A stretch of 64,000 nt of DNA, from assembly GCA_000328365.1 (NCBI GenBank), contig KB301364.1:4251-68250 (forward strand). The letters are read 5' to 3'. Positions 1-10,531 of this stretch are shown here, one piece after another. Position 1 is the stretch's first letter. Each line of letters starts with the position of its first letter. Under the pieces are notes generated by a model. It was not told the DNA's origin. It saw only the letters and a list, made by a program, of their open reading frames with translations, and searched no databases. This stretch comes from Capitella teleta. Taxonomy: Eukaryota > Annelida > Polychaeta > Capitellidae. The position numbers and the translations under genes are program-made.

Positions 1-55
1 AGGAAGGTGAAGAGGAGCCTCTCACGGGCTCAACATGTCTTACGGGCTCAACATG

Positions 56-271
56 CGGGGGCGTATTCAGGATTTTAGGAGGGGGGAGGTTCGGTCAAAA
101 GTGTGTTATTTTGTTGATAAAATCGCATCTACACAATCATACACAATTAATGTTGGTGGTATAATTGTTTAGGTATATTATATATACGATTTAACGCGGA
201 ATTACAATAAATACTGAGTTTTCAGTTTGACCGAGCGCCCCCCAATTTTCATATCCTCCCTACGCCCCTGC
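56..271. mobile_element. MITE-like element with imperfect terminal inverted repeats
   Basis: The left end begins GGGGGCGTATTCAGGATTTT and the right end, read on the other strand, begins CAGGGGCGTAGGGAGGATAT. The two ends are imperfect inverted repeats of roughly 40 bases, G-rich then GGATTTT-like. There is no coding content inside. Ends of this GGGGCGTA type are common on non-autonomous DNA transposons of marine invertebrates. Exact ends and target duplication are not clear. Confidence 0.5.
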
Positions 272-306
272 AATTTAAGCCCCTGAGGAGCTCAAATTCC
301 GAAGTT

Positions 307-400
307 TTCTTCCCTAGCACATAAAACTAAAATGTCATTTCTTCCCTAGCACATAAAAGTAAATTAGACCATGTCTTCCCTAGCACATTAAAGTAATATG
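307..400. repeat. Three-copy tandem repeat, period about 32-34 bases
   Basis: The string CTTCCCTAGCACAT(A/T)AAA recurs near positions 309, 341 and 375 with AT-rich spacers. It is a short minisatellite-like array with no coding content. Confidence 0.7.
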
Positions 401-639
401 TTTTCTCCGGGAAGAAGGAGGGGGTGTAATTGTGCTGACCTACCCTTTTGAGTGTTATTGTAAGAATGTTGGCTATTATTTATACTACATAAAATCATTC
501 TAACACCTCGTATCCGACAAATTTGCATTGCAGGAGCGTAAGCGACCCGGCTGCAATTACTCAAATGGATAATCAGTTGGATAAGTTGGCTATGTCCTCT
601 CTCATCGAGGAAAAGACTCTAGTATTATGGGTTTAGGCA

Positions 640-969
640 GACCAATTCAACGGTCTCACTAAACACCTCAAATCCCCAAATCCCTTGTTGTGCCTCAAAC
701 GACATCGGTGTCAAGTTCAAGGTCGATCATAACGCACTGTGAAAGACTGTGTTGTGAGACTGTCTGTTTCTAATTTATAATTACTCATAATGACATAAAG
801 GCCGACACGATACTGAAATAACCGCTTCTAATGAGATAAAATATGATACGCAATCTGGTCACCCACTCAACTTTGCCTAACTTTGCACATTTGTATAATA
901 ATAATATTCTTCAACCATCATTACTTTTAGATTTAAACTCAATAGAAAAAACTTTAGTCATATGACTAA

Positions 970-1013
<44 letters not shown>

Positions 1014-1170
1014 AATACATGTATGTTACAATAATATAATATAGGACAACCAGTGTGTATTCGTCGTTTTTCGGGTGTGAGAGATCGGCAGTCATTGTGT
1101 CTTTTGAGGCACAACAACGTCGTTTGAGGCAAAACACTCGTTTGAGGTGCTTAGTGAGACCCCAATTCAA
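640..1170. repeat. Fold-back (inverted) repeat
   Basis: Sequence at about 645-705 (GGTCTCACTAAACACCTCAAA, then TTGTTGTGCCTCAAACGAC) reappears inverted at about 1095-1165. A T-run of about 38 bases lies between the arms near 972-1009. This looks like a decayed fold-back repeat. The rest of 401-2238 shows nothing that I can support as a gene. Confidence 0.4.
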
Positions 1171-2238
1171 TGCATGAAGCGGAGACCGTGAATTGAGAAC
1201 ACCATAACGCACTGAGCCCGAAAAGTGAACACAGAATCTCTTCTTTGCGCTGGTTGGGTTCGTCTTTAGGACATCTGACAACAATTTTACAATTTTATTT
1301 ACGGAATGCTATTTACCGTCCTGAGGACATCATAGGGTTAGGACCAGGTTTAGAAGTAACCACACCCTAATCCTAATTACCGTATATAGCTATAAGTCCC
1401 TAATCCTGAGATGCCATCGGAACGATGCATATCCTTACGTGAACAAAAATTAAATCATTTCGTCATTAGGTCATCTAGGTTCTCTTTCCAGACTTTCCTT
1501 CAATACTTAATTTAGTTCGTGACGCATTCTTTTTCAGATCGTAAAACGAGGCTAATCGAGTTTTATGGATAATTATCATCGATAGTAAGATTGAATATAC
1601 TACATGTGGTAATCACTCATACTTTGCAATTAGCTTTGATCCAATTACACCTTAATATTGTAAGCAGCGCATAAGATATGACAAGATTATGCCTGCGTTA
1701 TCGACCATGGTCCAACCACAAAGATGAAGTGCAATTGACAGAAGCTCAAATGTTTAATCATTTGGTGAAGCCTCCGTTTATATTTACCAATGCATGCTAT
1801 TGCTATTCTCTCTTGAGCTCCAACCCTTGTGTCAGCACTCGACTAGTAGGCCTACTACGCGACTACGAGTGCGTGTTGTCAAAGTCAATTGGAGATGATT
1901 CATTAGCAATTGAAGACAGGATTATTCGATATATGCATCTCCTATCTCATTATGCATACAACCATATAAGTATGTACTCGGAAACTGAGGTCATGCGTAA
2001 AATCCAGGCACATGTCATGAAGAGCAGGGCATTAGGGCGTGAAAGGAATTCAACCTTTTGCTGATGTTAGAATGTTAGACAAACATGCACGAAAATGACA
2101 TTTTTATTGTATTTTTGCACTTTAGAAAATGTCAAATAACAAATAGCACATTTTCGTTTATGAGTAAATAATTCACTTTTAATTGGCAGGAATGCGATAT
2201 AAAAATTATGAGGTAAACGGGGACAACTAAAATGCAGA

Positions 2239-2712
2239 TCACACAGGTCGAACGTTGAGGTAAGGACTCCCAGGTGCTGAGTATCGACTTCGATCATCCA
2301 GAGAATCAGTTGAAGACTTATGGCTTCCAGTTAAATTACTGGTTGGCATTCTGGGTATGGTCAGAAGCTCGTAGCGTCGAATGTCAGGTGGTCTAGGAGG
2401 AGGTGGAGTTCTTACTAACAGTGGTTCGGTCTTCTGGATAATGTACGTTCGTTCCTCAAATGAACGCTCATCGTGGACGAGCTGGTTGTCTGTGGATGAT
2501 CGCCTGCTTTCTACCAACTCATACGTTGCTGTTGGCTCGCAATGATCGTTCTGCTTGGGATGCCATGGTCTGCCGATGAAATGGTCATATTATGTACCGT
2601 ATTGTTGTGAAATGAAGCATGTTGAAAACAGACCTTCGATAGCAGAGACATCCAATTGTGATAACTATGACGATGATGATGAGCGTCAAGCAACCGGTGA
2701 TCATCAGAATAA

Positions 2713-2755
<43 letters not shown>

Positions 2756-5081
2756 ATTTCATCCGAATCAACGATTCCGTCGCGTACCCATGGGAAGCTG
2801 CAACTGTGATGGTGGTTCTACCTTGTCTATTTTCGCTGCCGTTATCTCTGAAATAGGCAACTCGTCATGAGATATGTGGCACACATTTACATACCTGTTG
2901 TGCAGTTTCCAACATGTCCATGCCACTCTCCGTCAACGCACACCATCCTCCAGTTCATCTGTTCACCATGACATCCAACAAGCATGAACTCAGCTTTTCG
3001 CTCCAACCACTTGTCAGCTCCCAAAGTCACATCAGCACATCCCGCCGCTAGACAAAATAAACTCGAGAGTTGCAAACTGTTTGCTATTGTCTTATAGGTT
3101 GCAATTACATTTGAAACCGACAAGAACCAATCCAGTTCGGTCCTCCATCACCAAAGAGGCGGAGCTATTTTTCGTCATTGCCTCGTCGACCAATGATGTC
3201 AACTCGAAGGTTTCTGAGTCACTGGTCACTATAGCAACTCTTTGTTTCAAATCTTGTTCAGTGTGAAATAAAGCGAGCAAATTTATCACAGAAAACACAA
3301 CGGTTTGGCCTGGTTTCGCTGATACGTGAATGGCTTCAGAAAAGTTACAGTTGCCAGCACCGCTGATGTATTTTGTCGTTTCATTCGCTTGTACGTCGTC
3401 ACACGATTCTCTGAGAGGTATGGCTGCCAAGCACAAGCGTCAGATAATTTCATGGTTTAATGTCATAACACACCTTTGGTACACAGGTAACTGACTTCCA
3501 AGTACACCTGTACTCCTCTCCTGCAAGGCTCTGTGCTTCTCAATGCTTCATCGTCTGCTGGTAAGATGCACTGCTGTTTCCCATGGCACCTTGCTCTGAC
3601 GATGTCAGTCACGTCTGCCTGGCATCCTAGGTATCCCGTATCAAAATCCACGCATTTGCCGATGCCCATCTGTCCATATAAGGCCTTTCCGATGATAACG
3701 GAGCTGTTGCTTCCACAGTCAGCTTCAAAAACTTCATAATAACAGTACTCTCCTCGCTGTACGGCTGAGTGCAGCTCTGTGGACAGAAGTTATAGCCATC
3801 AAAAGGCGTTCTTGCTTATGGTTGACGATTTTGGACAAACTTTGAACATTATAATATTGCATTAATATTTCAAGTTTTGTATCATTGTGCCTTGCACCAT
3901 GGTGTAACACAATGAAAATACATTATTTGAGGGCCTGGGTGTTCTCCACGTTATGAATACAGTTGTTATGTATTTGGTTACATCTATTTCTACCCTATAA
4001 TTATATCAGCATTAACGCAATCAATTATGCAGTATTTCAAAGTTGGCTTTCATTTTAATCATATAACTAAATTACGTTTAATAATATAACTAAATTACGT
4101 TTAAATGACTTATAATTATACAATATTTACTCCTCATATACATGCAGTATGACACAGAAAAAAAAAACAAACTATAAGTATAACTTATTCATTTGAATAG
4201 AGAAATTACTTTAAAAATATATTGGTGGGTTTTAAACAAGTGAGAAAAGTCATGGTCGGATCCTTCATCTGGGCTTAAAATTCACAACATCAAATAGCAT
4301 TTTATGCCACGAGAATCACTTAATGTGACTGAAAGAGGAATATCGATCGTTGCATAAGGTAATTTAATAATTGATTTGGTGAGTGGTTTGGTGAGTTAAC
4401 AGTTTTACCGGAAACATCCATTTGTTATTAATCATTTTAATGGTATAGTATGCAAACATGCAATAACGAATGTCTCAGGCATATAATGTTAATAATAGTA
4501 TTTGCTAATAGTTATATACAAGTGTAATTATTGCGTACATTTGGAGATAAACTGTCTTGCAACATATCACATTTTGTTAGTTATTGATGTTATATTCGTG
4601 TATTTCAAGGCCTTTATTATAGCTATAGGTAACCTGCTGGTGACATATAAATCCCTACAAACAAGTCATAGTCATGTCATAATATAATACAACTATTATA
4701 TTATAACCAAACATTAATATTCTTTATTACCACACACATGTAATACCAATAAGTTCGATCTTGGCCTTCTCTCAACAATTGAATATGAACCGGTTATAAC
4801 ATATTTCCTATAAAAAAAAGAAGGAAAAAAAGAAGAAGGTATATCCAAGTGATGACAGAAAACGCATGCAACCTGTGAATTACGCATGCTCTGTTAAATG
4901 ACATTGTTTTCATAGCAGATCAACCAACCGAGAATCAATTTGATCAACACAAGCTGTACACCTTTGACCTCAAAATGTCCTCATGTCATTACGACGACTT
5001 ACCTGTGTTCCAATGTGTGGCAGCATTTGGATGCATCCAAAGACCGAGGATGATCAGCACATGTGGGGATCTCAGCGGCAT
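2239..5081 (-). CDS. Gene A: divergent SUEL-lectin receptor with its own tyrosine/proline tail
   Basis: I rebuilt seven exons (minus strand): 5081-5003 signal peptide (starts MPLRSPHVLIILGLW); 3764-3474 SUEL lectin domain with eight cysteines; 3423-3109 unnamed domain with a GQTVVFSVI core; 3047-2895 sushi-like four-cysteine module ending WHGHVGNC; 2845-2822 short linker; 2715-2634 transmembrane segment (CLTLIIIVIVITIG); 2569-2239 tail. The lengths sum to 1275 bases with consistent phases, giving 424 residues. The tail carries TYELV, TYIIQ, a PPPPRPP stretch, RRYELL, RYSAP and a C-terminal SPYLNV. YLN fits a Grb2-type YxN site and SPYLNV also fits an ITIM-like pattern. Predicted role: cell-surface lectin with phosphotyrosine signalling (inference). 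The tail is not homologous by eye to those of B-G. The 24-base linker exon is the weakest part; its acceptor was chosen to keep phase. An AATAAA lies on the minus strand at 2103-2108, 131 bases past the stop. The AP-1-like promoter site of B-G was not seen upstream. Confidence 0.75.
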
Positions 5082-6422
5082 TACGATTCCTTTCACTGGT
5101 TTAGGCTCAAATAGCGTGGTTCAGTTTATAACAGCTGGTTCAATCGATTAATTAGGCTCTGAATAGCACCAAACAAGATCTTGTTGTATTGATTCCCATC
5201 TGTGTTATTTTTTAATAAAATTTTAAATCCATTATTGTGAGCTTGGAACTGATTGTTTGGATATTAATAGTTAACAGCGTGATTTTGATTGAACGCACGA
5301 TTAATCAATCACTCATCTCGCGTCTAATGACATAATATGTCATGTTGCTATAATGTGTGCTATAATAAGGTAATTTTTTCATACAAAGCAGTGCGAGTGT
5401 ATAATGTTTTTATAATAATAGTCTAAAAAAATAATCTGCATATACATCGTATCACATAAAATCTAATATAATGTCATTGTTTTGATTGAAGGCTATAAAA
5501 TAATATTATATCAGAATGTATCTCATCACGATGATATTTCCGATGAAAGATTAGCAGCTAATTTATGCTATCTATGGTATTCAATAATTATTTCTCGATT
5601 ACTGATATTGAATCTTGTGAAGCATCATTTGATTGATTACTGTATATGTGTAATCTGTAGCCGCTTTACTCCTCGTTTTAGTGGATTGTCTGGCTGGGAT
5701 TAAATAAATGTTTACATAAAACAAGTGGTTTTGTTTACCTGCGCCAAAAATCCACATATAGATTCAGTTGCCTCACAGCTCTGTCAGATGAAGCTTCATT
5801 CCATCGAACACGGTTAATCACACACACAACTCTGATTCAAAATTTGAGTGAATGAAAAACAACATATCGGTGGCGCCAATGGCGGAAGGGCCTGTTTGCA
5901 ATCCAATACCGCCACCAACAGATATACTTCCCAAGTTGCGTCTTAGGTTGAGGCCAAGATCAATTGTTATTACAATTACCAAAAAATCAGTGACACAGCA
6001 GTGCTGCCCAATTTTATATGAAAAGGCGACAGAAAAGTCGGAAAAGTGAGCTGCAATTCATGGAAAGTGAATATTGATTGGTTGTTGCCAAGAAGCGGCA
6101 ATCCCTACATCAACATTGCTATTTTAGAAGAAAGTGGAATCGTCTGCGTCTATAAAAAATACCTTGATTGAAAAAAATTGGACGACACAGCATCCGTTTT
6201 AGAATTTTGAGATAAAGGCCATGTCTAAGGTCTTTTCCACAACTGTGCACTGGAGTCACTTATTTTTTCAATTTTATTTTATATGAAAAGAGAACATAGT
6301 AAATAAAACACTACATCAATTTTAATGCAATAGATAAACGTTTCTCTACAATTACAAACACCAGACAATTGCAGCCGTTAAACGGTCGGAAATTTAAACT
6401 TGACAAACATAATATAATATGC
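5082..6422. other. Intergenic DNA between genes A and B
   Basis: This holds upstream DNA of A and the 3' flank of B. A minus-strand AATAAA at 6273-6278 lies 145 bases beyond the stop of B and is a plausible polyadenylation signal. I see no gene or recognisable element in the rest. Confidence 0.5.
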
Positions 6423-8561
6423 CTACACATCATTGATAAACTCCTTGGTGTTCATGTAATCCTTGTCAAGCACAAAGTATTTTTTGTAGTCAGTGGATGT
6501 GGATGACACAGTAGCATTGTAGTCTTCGTCGTTGTTTTGCTTGACTGAGGTGCATGTGTTGTCCTGTGGCACTTGCATAGGGTTTGGAGGTGGAGTGTCG
6601 TAGATGGCTGCTGGCATCACATTCTGTGCATCACCAGGGTACATTGGCTGCAAGTAATCCGAGTCTGGCCTTTGTTTGGCCAGCAGTGTCATGGTTTGGT
6701 TTGCACCGAATGCCCATTCAGGTTCAGCAGGCTTCTTCCTGCACTCAAGGCCACTCTGGATTCTAGCTCTATTAGACAAATGGCTTCGTAAGGAGAGCAT
6801 TACTTAGATAAATTTCACTTACGTTCTGAGGCAGACATATCCGGTAGTGATGACTAGAACTGAGAGGAAGACTGTGATGCATATCACAATTACATATATC
6901 ACGTCTGAAACATGCAGGGCATATTCAATTATACTATTTAGTTTAATAGTGTACTTTACCTTTCTCGATAATGGAATCTTCAATAACAGGCGGGATAACT
7001 TTCGGCTTTGCAGTCGCTGATGGCAAAGCTACACATCGTTCGTGAAGCACGATATTATCTGAACTGAACAAATGTGCCTACCATTCCTTTTGGTGCAGTT
7101 TCCAATGATTCCCAGCCAATGCACTCCTCTACATTTCAGATTCCACTTCTGCTCAGTGTGAATGCACACAATTGTGGCTTCTGTGTCTGTCCTCGTCACT
7201 GTTGAATCCTTTGGGGCTGGAATATCAGCACAGCCAATTGCTGATGGTAACATGGTACAATGCAGTCGACAAATTAGCAGTGATGGCATACAAATACCTT
7301 GATATCCTAGTATGAATGCTGAATTTGGAGGCAGTTGATCAAGTGCCAATGAAACAGTATTAGCCTTGAGAGATCCCAGTTGATTATTCCGATGTTGTAA
7401 GTTGATTGGGATATGCTCCTGTGTTTCTTCATTAATGATCAGTCCAACAGATGTGATTTCATCCTCTGTCAATCTGATCGCTGAGAAGCTGATGTTCTGC
7501 CCTTTCTGACCAGATATCCTGACATGATTTGCACCCGAGCATCCTGGGTTCAGTATTTGTTGGCTGGGAATGTATTGAATCGAGGGCCGAGCACTTAATC
7601 CTCTGCATATTTCAAATTCAGATGCAGCTGAAATTAAACGCATGAGTAGTGTTCACCCACAGAATTATCAGTTTATCTTGCAATCCTAATTTATCTCACC
7701 ATAAGTACGTATATAAAGCTTTGATGCAACTATCTTATTTTGGTATACTAGCATACAGTTACATATTGCACCAACCTTTGAGACATGCATACGATGCTTG
7801 TACATATTTTTCAATTCCAGGTTGGCATGGGGCAGTGTCTCGGAGTTTCTGATCATTAACTTCGATAAAGCAGCTCTTCTTTCCATTGCATACGTTCTTT
7901 ATAATGTCTGTCACATCAGCTTGGCAACCGAGGAATCCAATGTCTGCAATAACACACTTCCCAACTTCTATGTGCCCATACGCTGCCTGTAAAATTTGCA
8001 ACACTTCACCGTCGTTGCAGTTTGCACTGAATTCTTCATAGTCACAAAATTCTCCATCGTACACTGGAATAAGACAATAGTGAGAAATCAATACTGTTGA
8101 CTGTGAAGGGTTTCCAAATTAGGAAGTTAAAAAATGTATATTATTCGGCTTGAGTTACACAAGGAAACTTAGCAAGCATGGAATTTGATATCTTATAAGG
8201 GTTGGACGGCGGATGGTGCTATTTGACAGGTCAGTAGTGTCTAATAACTTAGGTTGTTTTGCATGCTATTATTATTATGTTCTTCAAGCATAAACAATCT
8301 TTCAATATACAATATAGGAAGTTAGAATACTGCTTGATTTGTTTCCATTATCTGCCTGGTCATATAATCATGATGTGAATCTTTGGAATGCACCATTGAT
8401 ACGGCATTGCAAAACCCAGAGAAAGCAAATGATACATCAGAATTCTAGGACTCACCTTTGCCCCACTTTCCTCGCAGGGAGACCTCCACAGCATTGCATC
8501 CAATGAATAAAAATAATGCACGAGTAATAGTTATGATCATAAATATTGTTGAAGTATCCAT
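6423..8561 (-). CDS. Gene B: SUEL-lectin type I membrane receptor with tyrosine tail
   Basis: Seven exons: 8561-8456 signal peptide; 8063-7776 SUEL domain; 7627-7298 unnamed domain; 7240-7082 sushi-like module; 7016-6960 linker; 6904-6823 transmembrane; 6768-6423 tail. They sum to 1368 bases, 455 residues. The junctions up to the membrane exon are all phase 1; the last is phase 2. The SUEL domain (about 36-131) has all eight family cysteines, YGHIEVGKC where the family usually has YGR, and APCQPG at the DPC position. The unnamed domain (132-241) has two cysteines and a GQNISFS sequon. The sushi-like module (242-294) ends WLGIIGNC. The membrane span is near 316-338. The tail has six tyrosines, including SDYLQPM, IYDTPPPNP and KDYMNT. 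These are candidate SH2 sites (YxxP, YxN) and an SH3-type proline run. It is a predicted plasma-membrane lectin receptor; ligand unknown. The transmembrane-tail intron matches that of C and E. Confidence 0.85.
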
Positions 8562-8784
8562 ATTTCCAGCAAAAAATACAAACATGTTATGAATATCCGG
8601 CGCACAACCTAATTTTCATTCATTCTACACATTATTTGAATAAAAAAATATCCACAATGTCCATTTGCTTGTCGTTAGCTGTTTTGTGTTATCTTGTAGT
8701 TCTCCAATGGCTCACCAATATGCCACAGGCAGAGGCAGAATAATATTGAGCTGTGCTACTGCAACTATACCGTGGGCCAGGCAC

Positions 8785-8868
8785 TGAGTCATTCATTGTG
8801 CAGATCTTTCCTCCCCTTCCCCTCTCCATCTTGTTATGCTTTCTGCCTGAGACCCTGGAAAATCGATA
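8785..8868 (-). promoter_or_regulatory. Gene B promoter block (AP-1-like plus Cut/Onecut-like site)
   Basis: TGAGTCA lies at 8785-8791, 224 bases before the start codon, inside a block conserved in all of B-G that reads AATGAATGACTCAGTGCCTG on the gene strand. AAAATCGATA lies about 70 bases further upstream at 8859-8868. The role is inferred from conservation only. Confidence 0.55.
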
Positions 8869-10531
8869 TTGCTCACCCAATACACTGTAAATAAAAACTG
8901 TAACCTCAGAAATGCACTGTAGAAATAATATCGGTTTTGCTGTGCATAAGTTATTTTTCCAAGTCAAGCTCCAGTTTATCTGAAAATGTTTCGGACAATT
9001 CTGCGGAATGAAGAAATTGTCTTCTACCTTCTCACAGCCAGGTAAGACCTATTTCGTTTCCGCGAAATTTCTGCATTTTGGATAACCGAGTTTTTGCCAA
9101 CCAACTCTACATTTAATCTCTACGTTTATTTTTCGAATAATGAAGAACACGACTTCAAAGGTCTCGACTGGGTGGCTGAGTCCAGCGTGGTGTTGAGGGG
9201 TACTGGCGCGGAGTTGAAAGTGGAGGAGGATTGGGGTTTATAAAGGAATAACCAGGATATAATAATATTCATTGATCAGAATCTCGTGGGTAAGTCACAT
9301 GCAAAACTTAACCATTGAGGGAAGAGCAAAATTGGTCAAGTACAAGTCATCTCGAGGAGAAATTAAGGTGCTCTTCCTCACGTACTGCTAAGGGTGATTG
9401 ACAGTTAATGGGTTAAATCTGAGCACAGCATTGCCTCTGGTTACATAGAATCATAGCACACGCTGCCTTGATTACATACACAGTGTTCCACCAGGCCTCC
9501 AACAACAACCACGAATTCTTCCCTGCATTCCCTCCTGACCCTCGCGCCCACATGTGGAGAACAGCCATGGGCCAACCATTTAAAGGGGACAATTATTCAT
9601 AAACACACAAATTGAACACAAAATAAATAATTGATAAAAGATAAGTATGGATTACATTTAAGCAATGTTAGCAAGCTAAACGTTATCCTCGATTAGTTTC
9701 AAAATCCTCGATAGAGCAGTCCGTCAGGCTCTTATGATTATTGAGGTTTGACTATCATAACTGAGGAAAAATTATTAGAACAATCATTCAAAGTTATTAA
9801 GACTGTTCTGGATTGACTTGCTGATTATGAATTAAGGGGTACATACTTCGTTTTTTAGGTTGAAGTATTTTATTGAATTAGTTCAGCTAGTGCATTGTAA
9901 TTCCCCTAAACAATCGTTTAATGTCCAAATTTATAATACCCTGTAATATTCTGCCCTGAAATAAACATTCAAAAATTCAATTCAATTCAAAATTTTGAAC
10001 CTCTTATTCTCTGTCTCGTCAGACAGAGACACAATCACAATTTGGATGATATACAATGTACAAATGTACAATGAACAAATAAGAATAAGTGCAATGGTAA
10101 GTGAGCGGTAAAGTAGGCCAGATCTCTTATTGTGCGAGTCCGCTTCCTCCTCTTCGAAAGATTTATTATATTTGTTTTGCAACTTCTACTGTCATCATTT
10201 TGTTGCCATGCCTCATTCATTGATGGGTGGCCGTGGTTGGGGGCACAACACACTTGATATTTTTAATTGCTTAATTTTATTCATTGAGATAAATTAATCA
10301 CATTTGAAGGAAGTAACAAAATTCTCAAGCAAAACGTTTATTTATTTCATGAAATTAAGAAACATTGATCTAATTTAACATTAAAAAAGTTTATACTATG
10401 GACCGTGTGATGGTAATCGAAGCATTAAAATGACATCCCTTGTGAGCTCATGGTATTATTTAGCCCTTGTTTAGATCATTTTTATTACAAACAAACCACA
10501 AAATATGTATTAATGCATAAGTAGGATAAAA
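8869..10531. other. Intergenic DNA between B and C
   Basis: No gene seen. An ATTCA-type tail near 9967-9993 following an AATAAA resembles the 3' end of a LINE or SINE, but no coding part is recognisable. Minus-strand AATAAA motifs near 10337-10346, about 190 bases past the stop of C, may be its polyadenylation signal. Confidence 0.4.

Noticed and set aside
307-400. Regularly spaced short repeats, considered as a CRISPR-like array
   Set aside because: Only three degenerate copies, in a eukaryotic setting; a small tandem repeat explains them.
1678-2064. Plus-strand open frame of 128 codons
   Set aside because: No recognisable domain, no promoter or splice partner, and cysteine and stop spacing look like chance in AT-rich DNA.
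6573-6791. Open frames antisense to the tail exons (also at 10682, 18207, 23601, 30977 and 35721)
   Set aside because: They are shadows of the conserved tail-coding exons and appear wherever a tail exon lies.
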